DNA of 64,000 nucleotides from Neolentinus lepideus HHB14362 ss-1 (taxonomy: Eukaryota; Basidiomycota; Agaricomycetes; Gloeophyllales; Gloeophyllaceae). Both the position numbers and the translations under genes were made by a program. Below are positions 49,269 to 60,640 of this stretch, one piece after another (within the stretch, counting starts at the first letter, position 1; each line of letters opens with the position of its first letter). The DNA lies in NCBI GenBank assembly GCA_001632425.1, contig KV425559.1:69281-133280 (forward strand). Direction: 5' to 3'. The notes beneath the pieces are model-generated. The model made no database searches. It was not told where the DNA came from and was given only the letters and a program-made list of their open reading frames with translations.

Positions 49269-50282
49269 GCAGAACGTTGAAGACAGCGACGAGATGGTGC
49301 GGTGGCCGTCCGTCGTCGTCGCAGGAGAATAAGAATAAACGGAAAGAGGTCAGGACGGAATGCGGATGCAAAGTAGAAAAGTCGGCGATTCAAAAATTCG
49401 TTACTATCGTCACCACTGGCTATTTGCGCTTGTCGGAACCAGTGCGAATCACTAATGTTCCCCACAGCGTTGCCCCACACGGCGTCTGTCTCCCTTGTCG
49501 GCGTCGTCTGCTGCGTCGGCGGGCGGTGTTGTCGTGGCTGTTAGCAGTGCCCGTCTGGATCGTCCAGGCTGATAATCGATGGAAAAAAGAAATAATATTC
49601 CGCAGAAGGGTTTACGTGCGGTGGTCACAGCTCAGCAGAGTGGTTGTTTGATGCCAACTCGGCCCAGACCGGCCCAGAATTGTATGTACTTCGGCGGTCC
49701 AGACCGATCGTGCGCCTGTCCTCGGCCCACTCCCTCGGTGCCTTCGGTCGGGCCTCGGTTAGACTCTGTCCCAGCCTTCTTTCAGGACAGGGTACGAGCC
49801 TACTCATTGTTACAGGAACATTACACTCAAGCGGAACATCACACTTAAGCTTTTCGCACATCCGTGATTCAGGAGCGCCGGTATGAGTGAATGCAGACGT
49901 GTACCTACCACCCCAATTGTTGTTCCATTACTGCCCTGGATTAAATGTAACTTCCTGATATCATCAACCTACACCCCATTATTAACTGCCAATCCCCCGC
50001 ATGGCATTGGTACACGCTGCACCGCCTCACTGATATCGGCGTATGCTCCTGCCGCACCCTCGCTGCCGCGGGAAGCATCGCTGATTTGCCCAGCGTCTTC
50101 CTAATCCCGCACCGACTGCCTTCACTGGAATGCTCCGGCTCTCCACACACCCGGAAATCACTGGAAAAGACGCAAGACGCCAAACGCAAGGCAAGCTTGT
50201 TCCGACCGCTACCTTTCTTTGATCCAACCGAAGGAGTCGGATGCAGCGAATCGAATGGTTTCACGTCCACCACGCCTTCTCC
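49269..50282. other. Kinase upstream region and left flank of the helicase/DUF6589 element
   Basis: About 1 kb without a gene. The part near 49269 should be the kinase promoter. The right part ends exactly at the first base of the inverted repeat at 50283. I see no target duplication matching the right flank. Confidence 0.4.
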
Positions 50283-50404
50283 GTAGTCTCGTAACCAGAC
50301 TCTTTATATGATACTTGTGCTACGCACGAAATATATATAAAGAGTCTGGAACCACTGTATCGTGAGCGAATACAGCAACATTTCGAACTCCGGTCATTTC
50401 CTTT
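50283..50404 (+). repeat. Left inverted repeat with internal hairpin
   Basis: Positions 50295-50309 (CCAGACTCTTTATAT) pair perfectly with 50335-50349, forming a 15-bp stem with a 25-nt loop. A smaller stem AGTCT/AGACT uses 50285-50289 and 50297-50301; the two stems overlap in the outer arm and would be alternatives. The inner part 50341-50404 is copied in inverted orientation at 55914-55976. Confidence 0.85.
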
Positions 50405-50532
50405 TCAGGAAGGCGCGCCGCCGCGCTCAGTGAATGTGGCGAAAAGATCTGCCTTGTATCCTCGACAGGGGCTCGTAGACAGATGTGAATAAAATTTCAT
50501 TTGGTTGTACTATACTACGACACTCTCTAATC

Positions 50533-52836
50533 ATGGTGGCTACCTCTCGAGTCCAGAGATACACTGATGAAACCATCAAACTTGAAGATCTCACCGCCCG
50601 AGCAGCCACAATTCTAGGCAAAAGACCATTTCCCTGGCAGTTGGAGGTAGCGGCAGCTGTTCTCAAGGGGGAGGATGTCATCCTGGATGTCGGAACAGGT
50701 AGTGGGAAGACCCTCTGCTTTTGTCTCCCTCTCCTCAAGGACGAGAAAGACATCAGCCTCATAGTCTCCCCTCTGACAGCTCTAATGATCGACCAAGTGA
50801 GCAATAGATACACCAATAGGAAGGACAGAACTCAGCTCTATGATAGACTAAATCAGCCCCAATTCGGACCATTGCCGTATGCAAGGAAACTATGCAGAGC
50901 CTGGGTCCAGAGAAGATATATGAGGTACATTTCCGGACCTAAATGGGTGACATCAACAGGACTTACAGTGCAATCTGCCCAGGTGATTCTTGAAGGCCAG
51001 TTCCGGCAAGTCATTGTTTCACCAGAAATTGCAACAAGCCCGGAATTTCGACATAAAGTCTTGTCGAAGCCTGAGTTCTATAGCAACTTGCGAGTAGTCT
51101 GTATAGACGAAGCACACTGCATCAGTTTATGGGGAGGGAACTTCCGACTAGAGTATGGTACCCTTGGTATGCTGCGAGGTCGGATCCCCGTAAAGGTTCC
51201 ATTCATCGTGGCTTCAGCAACACTCCCCCTGCATATTCTTGCTGACATACGCCAACAACTCCACCTGTCGGACAATGCCCGGACGGTGTCCGTAACAAAT
51301 GCACGCCCTAATGTAGCTCTGTCAGTACGGCCTATGAAGCACTCGGAAGAGTCCAAGGCTGATCTCGCCTTTGTACTGCCTACACATGTGGCTCGCAGCA
51401 GCGACATACCGGTTCAGTTGGTCTATTGCAATACCCGTCTGGCCTGTGAAGATGTTGTTGATAGCATACGGTCCTGGTTACCGACAACAATTCCTCCAGA
51501 ATGCATTGCTTTCTATCACGCAAGGATTGGTGAGAAGCGCAAGAGAGAGATTGAGAGAACATTACTGGAGGGGGAGATTCGGATTGTTGCCTGCACTGAT
51601 GCAGTCGGAATGGTAAGAGCTGCATTGGATTGTATTAGATGAACACAATACTTACAGATATACCAGGGCTGTGACATGCGCAACATTGAGCGTGTCGTGC
51701 TCTGGGGAATGCCACCATCATTCTGTGCCCTCGTACAACGAGCTGGTCAAGCAGCACGTGACATGACACGGCTCGGTGAGGCAGTCCTGATTGTCCCGAA
51801 GAAGACCTTGAGTGGCGGAGTGACCGAGGATGATGTGGTCCATACTGTTGGACAGATCGTGCTTGAAGCCCCATTCACTGGTACTGAAGAAGAGGTGCCT
51901 GAAGGCACAGCACTCGGGGATGGCCGTGAGATAGTCCTTGTGGAGGAGGGTGGCATCCGCGTTGGGCATGCTGTTGAGGAAGACATCGTGAGCCTCGTGA
52001 AAGTAACAAAGGGGAAGGGCAAAGACAAAGATAGTTCAGGCCAGATACATTCCTTAGAGGCCCAAACACTCACCGAATTCATCATAACAAGCAACTGCCG
52101 CCGTAAAGTGTGGGATAAGTTCTTTGGAAATGGAAAAAAACGTGTGTCCATCAATTGATCTTATGTATAGATGTTAACACAGTAGGCGTGGTTAGTCCCC
52201 TTGACCCCAGAAAACACAACATACCGCGTGCATAGAGATGCAAGATGCTGTGACAACTGCGAGCCCGCAAAGTTCCCGATTGAAGAAATTCATGTCGGGA
52301 AGGCTAGTGGTTTGAAAAGAGGCAAGAAACGGGCCCCTGAAGAGGGAATGGAGACTTTCCTACGCAAACGACTATCGCGATGGCGAACAGAGGTCCTCCT
52401 ACCATCCATGTTTGGTGGATCAACCGCACTCATCACTGGTGAGGCCCTTATGGGGGATGACGTGATTGACCAGCTGGCTACCAGTGGGGAACGTCTCATG
52501 ACAGAGAAACAACTCAGGAAATATACACGCTGGATACATGCTTACGAGGATGATGGGCTTTCGTGTGAAGGCACCAAGTTACTTGCTTTCCTGCAAGAGC
52601 TATATTCAACCTATGATGAGGACCCGGCTCTGCAGCGGACGACACTGCACCCAGTCGATCCTGTCCTCTTCTATGCAAACCCAACTGCACAAACCCGAGA
52701 AGGTCCTGGACAGGAAGATGTTAGTAATGGAGAACTTGCTGCACCACCAATGACAAAACGAGGACGTCCCCGTGGCAGACCAAGAGGCTCCCGTGCTGGT
52801 CAGTCTCGCAGTCGCCGAGGCACCAGACAGAGCTAG
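50533..52836 (+). CDS. RecQ-like DNA helicase with zinc-binding end and AT-hook tail
   Basis: Five exons fit exactly (50533-50796, 50847-50924, 50983-51612, 51667-52141, 52196-52836) and give 695 residues. Helicase motifs in order are PFPWQLEVAAAVLKG, DVGTGSGKT (Walker A), SPLTALMIDQ, CIDEAHCISLWG (Walker B), VASATLP, VYCNTRLACEDVVDS, ACTDAVGMGCDMRNI and a degenerate motif VI, QRAGQAARD. The C-terminal part has SNCRRKVWDKFFGN and RCCDNCEP, the cysteine pattern of RecQ zinc domains. The end has KRGRPRGRPRGSR, which looks like an AT-hook. Stop codons in single frames (for example near 52156) fall inside introns. Many agaricomycete genomes carry similar helicases in many copies, as far as I recall. 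It is convergent with the DUF6589 gene. Confidence 0.88.
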
Positions 52837-52853
52837 ATAAATGTACTGACCAG

Positions 52854-55801
52854 TCACGACAAGCCCATAGTGTCGAGTTCACGACACAAACCACTGATAA
52901 GCTCCATCACAGCCTCCTGATCGAGCCCATCCCAATCATCCTCGTCCTCGTCCTCAGGGAGGTCACCTTCACCTATGCTGTCAATCTGGTCTTCATTACT
53001 GCCATCTACCGCCACCCTCTCATCGCTGTCTGCGGCGGCATCCACCTGTGATGCCTCCATGGACTCTGAGTCCAAATGCTCGGATGAAGAGCTATCATTG
53101 GAGACCCCATAGTTTCGCACCTTTGTAGCATCTTGCCGAAATACCTTATATGCACGTGCCGTATTCGAGTATGCCACACCTTCTGCCATGAGGTCACGAC
53201 ATGGGACTGCTGCAGAGTTGCCATTGCGATCTGGTGCATACGACTGAAGCTTCTCTCTCTGGAGATAACCACGGATAGTGTTGATATCATGAGTTGCATC
53301 CGGGCTTGTATGGGTTCGACCATTGTGGGGCGTCTTGTAGTTTGTTTTAACATGGCGTATGACATCTCGTAATGCAAATATTGACATTGTGATCATCCCG
53401 AGCCAGTCCCAGCTCCGGCCAGGGCCTTTTGCTGTGTAGATTATCTATTGGATAGGTGATTAGCACCTCAGCATCTCGTCCTTCACCTCCCGCACATTAC
53501 CTTGGCCCAAAAGTTGTGATGCTCTTGCAGGAGATCAACTTCTTTGAACCCATTCGGCAGTCCAGTGAGATTCACGAGCCAGTTCATCAGGAAGGCCTCA
53601 CTACGTACATGACTTCAGCAGCCCGTCACCACACCAGACATAAGACCACGCACCGCAGTTTCGGATTCATAGATTTCAGATTCATTAAGACCTGAAATAG
53701 CGCATCTGCATACTTCGGCATAGATCCGGTCCCACGAAACATGACCATCCAAAGCGCTAGAATGTTTATGACCATGCCAATGTCCCCGCGCTTGATGGCA
53801 TGTGCAAATATGTGCAGAAGCAGAGCATCCTTATTGAAGTAGATGATGTTCTCAAGAGGAATATCTCGGCGTGGAAGGGCACGCAGCGACAGCACCCGCT
53901 GCGAAGAGAACAGTTCATCACGGACCTTCCGCGCCACAGCACGGATTTCCTGGTAGTTGGGCACTTTCGCAGCCCATTCGTCAAGGTTATCGCTGGGTGA
54001 ATAGATACGAAAGCCATCCAGTGCATGTGCTTTCAGGCTTAGCTTGACAATGAGCTCCCAAGTCGGGCGAAATGGAGTCAGCTTCTTGGCTTTCCAGCCG
54101 ACGGAAATTGGTTTCCTGGCCAGCTGTGTGTTGATCATCCACAGCGACCACGGACATGGGCTGTTAGGACGGCCCCAGTATTCATTTGCAATCATACGGT
54201 CAGCCGCGAGCTTGACATGGAAGAGACCAGGCTGCCCCTCAGTCCAGGCACCAAAGTTATCAAAGAGATCGGAGTCATCTCGCCGGGAAGCACTAGCCTG
54301 CGAAACTCCGGTGTGATGAGCTTTCCAAAGGCAATATTTCATAGAGGCTTACTTTGTCCAGGAGAGATACCGTTAATTGATCTCCAGCACAGATCACGAT
54401 GCCATGGCGCTTGATATCGTCCGTACTCATTTTGAGAGTCTTTCCCATGATGGTCTCCAATACATCAATAGTTCCGTCGAGGCTGGATTCATCAATGTGC
54501 ATTGCTGGTAAGGGATATTGTTCGGTCTTGTGGAGAGGGATGGACATGACCGTCAGAAGCGCCTCGCGTTCCCCACCAAAGCGTGCTTGTAAGGCAGGGT
54601 ACGTCTGAAAGAGGATCTCTTCCAGCTGCCATAGCATCTCCTCCTCGACTTCGAGGACTTGGTCACGGCTAGGGAGTAGATCACGCGGCCTGTACTTGAT
54701 ATGCGGAAGGCGCGTACGGCGAAACTGCTTCAGCTCGAGTGGGAGGTCCCCGAACCCAACACCATACAGAGGGATTAGCGTAGCGGTCGTGCCATTGTCG
54801 AAGTGGTCCTTTGAGTCATGCCGCTGCTCTTCAACACGGAACGCAATGTTGATGTTATCCCAGACAATCATAAAGGCCCGAGAGCGCGCAATCTCCGCCA
54901 CCTTGGCCAGTCGTTCATTCTTAAGCTCTCTGATGTCGCGTATAGCCTTACTGTAAGAGGATGAAAAGCCGGCGTGGTGCAAGACTTCAAAAAGTGATCG
55001 TGTGGCGCCACATGCAAGTAAGTAGATGCAGAGAATGCTCTGCGATACATTAGCGCGTTCGTTCCGAGCTTGCATAAGCATGGAAATGACCGTTGCTAAG
55101 ATCTGCGAAGCTGTAAGGCACAAATTCACACAGGCAGCAGTCGAAACTCATACCAAGTCCGGGTCTCTTCTCTCGGATTTACGCCCTGTGTTAACGCAGA
55201 GTTCCTCGAGTAGGCCGTATAGCGTCGGAGCCAGTTCCTTTGAGTTTTGAAGAACCTGGTCAAGAGACCATGACTCGAGTAGGTCAGTGACGGTTTGCCC
55301 ATCTGGAGGGCGCATATATTGTTCGAGAGCCTTAGCTTCTTTCTGGGTGACTCGCTGGGCAGCATTTTCGGTGTATGTTTGCATAACACTGGCTTTCTTC
55401 TCGTGTAACGTAGCTAAGAACTCGGGCCCGTGGGTGATGAGGAAACGGGAGGTCTGTGATGAAATTTGTTGCTCTGTAGACTCGAACAGTGACATAAGAA
55501 ATGTGTTCAGAGTGAATCCGTCGGCCTGGATGCCTCGAAGAAAGCCTGCAAGCCGCGTGTTGACCTGGTCACGCTCGATCTGTTGAGCGGCTATCAACCT
55601 CTCATTCTCCTCCCTTTGCCTCTCCTTCCGCTCACGAGCCTCCCGAGTGTCCCGTTCTTGTATGAGTCTTTGCTGTTCAAAACGGAGCTGCTCCGAAGTG
55701 AGGTTTAGAGCACGACGGCGACGTTTTGCGGGCTCAGCCAGTGAGTTGATGAACACGTTCTCCTTATTTTCATCTTTACGCCGCTTCGTGGGTGCCATCA
55801 T
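52854..55801 (-). CDS. DUF6589-family protein
   Basis: Five exons fit exactly (55154-55801, 54353-55102, 53654-54297, 53501-53600, 52854-53444) and give 910 residues. The first 100 residues are basic with a coiled coil rich in Glu/Arg. The conserved domain runs over about residues 380-770. It contains MHIDESSLDGTIDVLETIMG, IVICAGDQLTVSLLDK, EGQPGLFHVKLAADRMIANE and LLQEHHNFWAKIIYTAKGPG. The tail is acidic (GEGDLPEDEDEDDWDGL). The acidic residues inside VICAGDQLTV and MHIDESSLDG recall the strands of RNase H-fold transposases, but this is inference. The function of DUF6589 is, to my knowledge, undescribed. The start MMAPTKRRK is the first ATG pair with a coding-like continuation. Confidence 0.85.
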
Positions 55802-55913
55802 CAAGAAAATGAACAAAGTAATGCCTAAGTTAGAACGCGTGTGTACGCGTCGAAGACGCGTCAAGGCGTTCGCGCCACAGATCACGCAAATACATACAAA
55901 ATTAGGACCTTAT

Positions 55914-56101
55914 AAGGAAATGACCGGAGTTCGAAAAGTTGCTGTACTAGCAATGTATCAAGTGCTTCCAGTCTCTACGGCAGCTAAGCCATCCCGCCCA
56001 CCCTCTTTCCTCCGCCGATTCTCCTCCTTCCGCGCTCGTACATAGCATTGCACAACCTCTCATAGACGCGTGCTAGCCGTAGAGACTGGACACGAGTCTA
56101 C
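55914..56101 (-). repeat. Right inverted repeat with internal hairpin
   Basis: Positions 55968-55981 (CCAGTCTCTACGGC) pair perfectly with 56076-56089, giving a 14-bp stem around a 94-nt loop. A small stem AGACT/AGTCT uses 56083-56087 and 56095-56099. The inner part 55914-55976 matches the left inner arm in inverted orientation. Confidence 0.85.
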
Positions 56102-58514
56102 TATATACCCGTCGCTTACGCCATATCCATATGTTTGTCCTCCGCTTTCCCAAACACCAGCGTCGAGGGAACTACCTTCGTTGTACACCAAAGCTTATGC
56201 ACTTCCAACACATGTACAGCCTAGTGCCTGATCACCAGGCACCGAGACCTATTCCCGTGCCTCTACTTCGTGTTCGAGAACGGAAGCTGCGAAATGCACC
56301 GTGCTGTTCATGAGCTGTTAACGCAGGCTGTAGTGGCCCAGCTCCCTGCAACACTCGGTATGCCTTTCGCCATATGGGTCACGCATGTCATATTCCCCTC
56401 GGGGGCCTGCCCGATGCCGAATAAATATCTGATGGCGTTTGATATCGCTACTAAAAGATTCGCAGCGCTGCGGGACAACGTTCAAGATGGGCTCTGTAGA
56501 TGCCCCCATCCAGGTCGTCGATAGTGCGGTTCGTCTTCACGGAACAATACGAACGCGTTGCATCTGCCTGAGGGAATCCGACCTGCTTGAGCAAATAACG
56601 GTCGAGAACAACGACGTCACTGGATGCTTCTAGTGTTATTATACATGTCCCGAAGATATCCTCGGAGAAGCATCGTCTAAACCATATTTTTCACCGCAAA
56701 ATCACCGCTGTGATTTCCGGCCTATGATAAGACCGAAAAATCATGCCACTAGAATGCAGGAGGCAGGCACAGACATAACTGCAGTTCTCTCGAGAAGAGA
56801 CGGTGTGACGCAACGGGAACCTAACGGCTTAAGCACAATCTTTAGATTCTCATTGCAAGGCTGTATCACGGCGATCTGCTGACAGCCGTTCTTACCAGGT
56901 AGATTCTGTGACTCCGCCATCTTCAAGTTGCCTGATGTTACCTTGTACGGAGCCCTAATGGACCCAAACGTCCGAACTCTGGGTGCAGCGCAGTTACGCC
57001 ACCTCCGCACACGTTCATGAGAAACATGAAGACAGGAACTCCGTTATCCGGTTTGATGAGGCTGCTGTGTGTAGTGCATGCACAAACATCGTCAAGTCTT
57101 CCAACCACAAGACTGCATCTTCCAGGTGGCCCTCTAGACTTGGACTATGACTCCTATCATGTGTCAGTGTGAGACTAAGCCCAGGTACAGGTCCATCCCC
57201 GGTGTTATATTCATATACCGTACGGTCCTGGCAGGAGACACTGTTTAGTACAAAATTCAAATGACCTCTCCACCATGGATACATGGGCTTGGATACGGTC
57301 CAAGGTTGGCTGTAAACTGACGTCCGGATCATGATAAACTGCGTTCACAAGCGGTGGGACTCAGGGGCCATCACTGCTCCGAGGCTTACCGCGCTCACAT
57401 GCCTGCATTGAACTCTGGTGACAAAAGCTTACGGTGACTCGGGACTTGCTGCATCTTCCAGGATCACGTCAAGCCCGGGTGCCGATCAAGATGTGCCTAT
57501 GTTCAGTCCGCTTGTGGTCTTTGGGTACTTGTCACCTTGAAGGCCGAGCCGATATAGCTTTTGCTTCCGTTCATACATAGAGGAGCCGCGACTAGTTCTA
57601 CAAATTTGTTATAAGGAGGAACAAGCGACGTCATACCTGCTACGACTCTGAACTCGAACTCTCTGATGCTGGGAAGAAATAACTCTCAAGGGAGCGGAGA
57701 GGTGTCCCGTGTAACCTTGAATTGTTGTAGCTCTATAAATTGCGACAGGTTGAGGCCTGCCCATGTACAGATCGGTCTGTATGTCGGAACCGACAGGCCA
57801 ATTACATGACTACACATTTAGTAAGCTGCTCGTCGCAGACTATCACTGATAAAATGTCCTTGTTGAGAGTCAACTGATGGTTGGATGCCGAGCGATATGG
57901 AGTCGTTGATCCAGCAAATCAGGTACAGGCCATCACCGAAACATTCACTGAAGCTGTGCGCCGTACTTACCGCCGGTATGACATTGCCGCCCACGCAGCT
58001 TTGTGATAGGTCGTATGATGAGAACTACAGGTACGCAGAAACGCTGCCTCAAGATCCACTTGATTGAAGCAAACGTAATATCAATCACTGTTGAGGTAAT
58101 ATGCATTGAGGATGGCGCACCTCGTCCGGACTCGCGCCCAGGTTAGACTTCCAGACAAACTATATATGGGCCCATTTGGAATAGTCTGGCACCGCCCTAG
58201 AATACGGAGATATTTCCGAGGCATGTAGTCGAAGAATCACTTTGCAACATTAGAGTGTCACAGCTGAAGTCATTCTGTAGCAAAGTATCAGGATAAAACC
58301 AAGTAATATCGGCAGCCATATCCGAGTCGAACTCGCGATCGACGGATTGTGGCGCAAGATGGGTACGGAATTGTCCGATTAAGTCCGAACATCACGTGCC
58401 TTGATCGAGTCAAGTCCGGCCAAATTATCCAGTCTATTGCTTGCCATGTCGCATCTGCATCTCCAATTCTTGCTTAATTTACTTGTTCCTCGGTCCATTT
58501 GACAGTCTAAAAGG
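56102..58514. other. 2.4-kb gene-free region with coding-like debris
   Basis: No intact gene is recognised. On the minus strand between about 57330 and 56740 two neighbouring frames read like eroded protein (for example DAVLWLEDLTMFVHALHTA). I cannot assign them to a family. A tRNA-like arm near 58330 was examined and rejected. The right end should hold the promoter of the aspartate kinase gene. Confidence 0.35.
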
Positions 58515-60640
58515 ATGTCGGCGCGCTCTTCCCCAAGCTCTTCCACTTCTTCACTGTCCGATTTCGTCATGCCCAGGACACCCCCAAATCTGCACCAGAA
58601 TAGCATCGACCCCGATGCGAAGTGGCTGGTACAGAAGTATGGCGGGACTAGCGTCGGGAAGTTTGCGACAAAGATAGCACAGGATATTGTCTCGTGAGTA
58701 GTTAATCAACGATGATATATCTTTCCGCTTGATTTATAACTTCGGTTTTTCGGAAATAGTGGTTATTTAGACCAGAACAAAGTAGCTATCGTGTGTTCAG
58801 CGCGATCAGGCAAGACGAAAGCTCTGGGTACCACGAATTTATTACTACGAGCTGCATCAGAGGCTTTGCAGCGACATCCTGTGCCTTCTGCGCCTGGAAC
58901 GCCAGGAAATATGACTCCTGCTTTAAACAATGGTTTCTCGAGCCCTTGCTCTCCTATTTCTGGCTCACCATCGCCCTTCTCTTCATTTCACATGGGATCG
59001 GCGAATGGGAAACAGGCGCCTTCATTCAGCGTTACAGTTGATGTCATTCGTTCAGATCACCTGAGCGCGGCGAGAACGACAATCAAGAATGCCTCTATAT
59101 TGCGAGATATTGAAGCTGAGATCCAGGCTGACTGCGAAGCCTTGAGGGCGTTCTTGTTTGCCGCCCAAGTAGGTAGTGCACAGATCAAGGATAGATATTT
59201 AATTAACGACGTGTATAGGTGATAGATGAGATCTCTCCGAGGTCCAAGGACAGCATCATTGGCTTTGGCGAGAGGTTAGCCTGTAAATTAATGACTGCGG
59301 TCTTACGAGACAACGTAATCCATTTCGGTCACAAATCCACACCGGCATGCTGACAGTCTCGTTAGGGCGTTGACGCTGAGTTCGTATCACTAGAGAACGT
59401 CGTACCAGCAATGGAAGAATCAGATTCGACACAGCACGAGGCCCTCGACCAATCGTTTTATGACCGCGTCGCCCAAGCCGTCGGGGAGCGGCTGAAGCTA
59501 TGCAGCCCTCGGGTGCCTGTAGTTACTGGTAAGTGGCGTTCTTCCCACCCATCTCTCCAGTAAGTTTCAAATAACTGTCACTCTCAAGGTTTCTTCGGGC
59601 CTGTGCCTGGCTCGCTGCTGCGTCAAGTTGGACGTGGCTACACGGATCTTCTGGCAGCACTGGCTGCAGTTGGCCTCGAGGCCTCGGAGCTGCAGATTTG
59701 GAAGGAGGTGGATGGGATCTTCACAGCGGACCCTCGAAAGGTCCCCACCGCGCGCCTCATACCCATTATCTCGCCGGACGAAGCGGCGGAGTTGACGTAC
59801 TATGGCAGCGAGGTGGTGCACCCATTTACGATGGAGCAGGTACAATCGTAGTCCTCGTGCATACGAGGGCGGACTAACGTGATTGTAGGTGATCCGTCGG
59901 AAGATCCCTATACGAATAAAGAACGTCGAGAACCCGAGGGGGGGAGGAACCGTCATTTACCCGGACACCGATGTTGATGCGCCGCAGTTGCGCGAAGAGC
60001 TCGAAGCAGATTCGTTTGTGCTGGATGAACCTGTCTCGCTCGAGTCGTTGCAAGACTTGTCCATTGCCGCGGAAGAGCACCGGCACAAGCGCCTACCCAC
60101 TGCTGTAACGATCAAGGAAAATATTGTCGTGCTGAACGTCAACTCGAATCGGAAGAGCGTGTCGCATGGGTTCCTGGCTGGCATCTTTGGCACACTGGAC
60201 AAATTCGGAGTCGTCGTGGATTTGATCAGCACGAGTGAAGTGCACGTTAGTATGGCCATTGAGGAGCAGGGTTTAGACAAGAAGGTTGTAGACAGGCTCG
60301 TTAAGGAACTCAGAAAGAGCGGCTCGGTCCGTATACATCTAATAGAACTGGCCATTATGTACTGACGGAATGACCGTAGGTCTCTGCGCACCGCGACATG
60401 GCGATCCTTTCTCTAGTAGGGAAGCAGATGCGCAAGATGGTCGGTATATCCGGAAGGATGTTCACGACGCTCGCTCAGGGCAACGTGAATATTGAGATGA
60501 TCAGCCAGGGAGCAAGCGAGATCAACATTTCCTGCGTCATCGACGGCAGAGACGCGGTTAAGGCGTTGAACTTGATCCATCAGAGTTGTTTACAGATCAA
60601 GTCGGATGGGGACAGAGGCGGTGCGTCTGGATCTTCCTAG
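58515..60640 (+). CDS. HOM3: Aspartate kinase (aspartokinase)
   Basis: This enzyme phosphorylates L-aspartate, the first step toward threonine, methionine and isoleucine. Seven exons fit exactly (58515-58693, 58760-59168, 59219-59314, 59366-59528, 59589-59839, 59889-60326, 60380-60640) and give 598 residues. The N-terminus has the signature WLVQKYGGTSVGKFATKIA. The kinase domain includes IIGFGERL, VVTGFFG, LLRQVGRGYTDLLAALAAVG and WKEVDGIFTADPRKVP. Two C-terminal ACT domains follow (IVVLNVNSNRKSVSHGFLAG and VGKQMRKMVGISGRMFTTLA), expected to bind threonine as feedback inhibitor. A Ser/Pro-rich insert of about 50 residues after residue 90 (GTPGNMTPALNNGFSSP) looks typical for fungi. The cytosolic location is inferred from the lack of a targeting signal. 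Confidence 0.95.

Larger units (their letters stand above)
50283..56101. mobile_element. Candidate two-gene mobile element: RecQ-like helicase plus DUF6589, with hairpin-bearing inverted repeats
   Basis: The 5.8-kb segment is bounded by inverted repeats that I found by reading both flanks. The outer arms are 50283-50303 and 56081-56101 (about 16 of 21 positions match). The inner arms are 50341-50404 and 55914-55976 (long identical stretches such as TTTCGAACTCCGGTCATTTCC). Between outer and inner arms lies a loop of different size, about 37 bp on the left and 104 bp on the right. Inside are only the two converging genes. Both are intact in my reading. I find no target duplication, and no RNase H, integrase or recombinase motif that I can name with certainty. 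It could be a recently moved element or two domesticated genes with old ends, but two open genes and well-preserved ends favour recent activity. Confidence 0.75.

Noticed and set aside
50260..50282. Target-site duplication of the helicase/DUF6589 element
   Set aside because: The bases left of 50283 (CTTCTCC) do not match those right of 56101 (TATATAC) in any offset that keeps the repeat ends.
52142..52195. Stop codon in the helicase at about 52156 and two separate genes
   Set aside because: An intron with donor GTGTGT at 52142 and acceptor GTTAG at 52195 restores the frame and joins the zinc-binding half-sites, so one gene is more likely.
58310..58395. tRNA-like arm (GAGTTCGACTC on the minus strand)
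   Set aside because: A four-base T stem can be drawn, but no matching acceptor stem, D arm or anticodon arm is found at the right distance.
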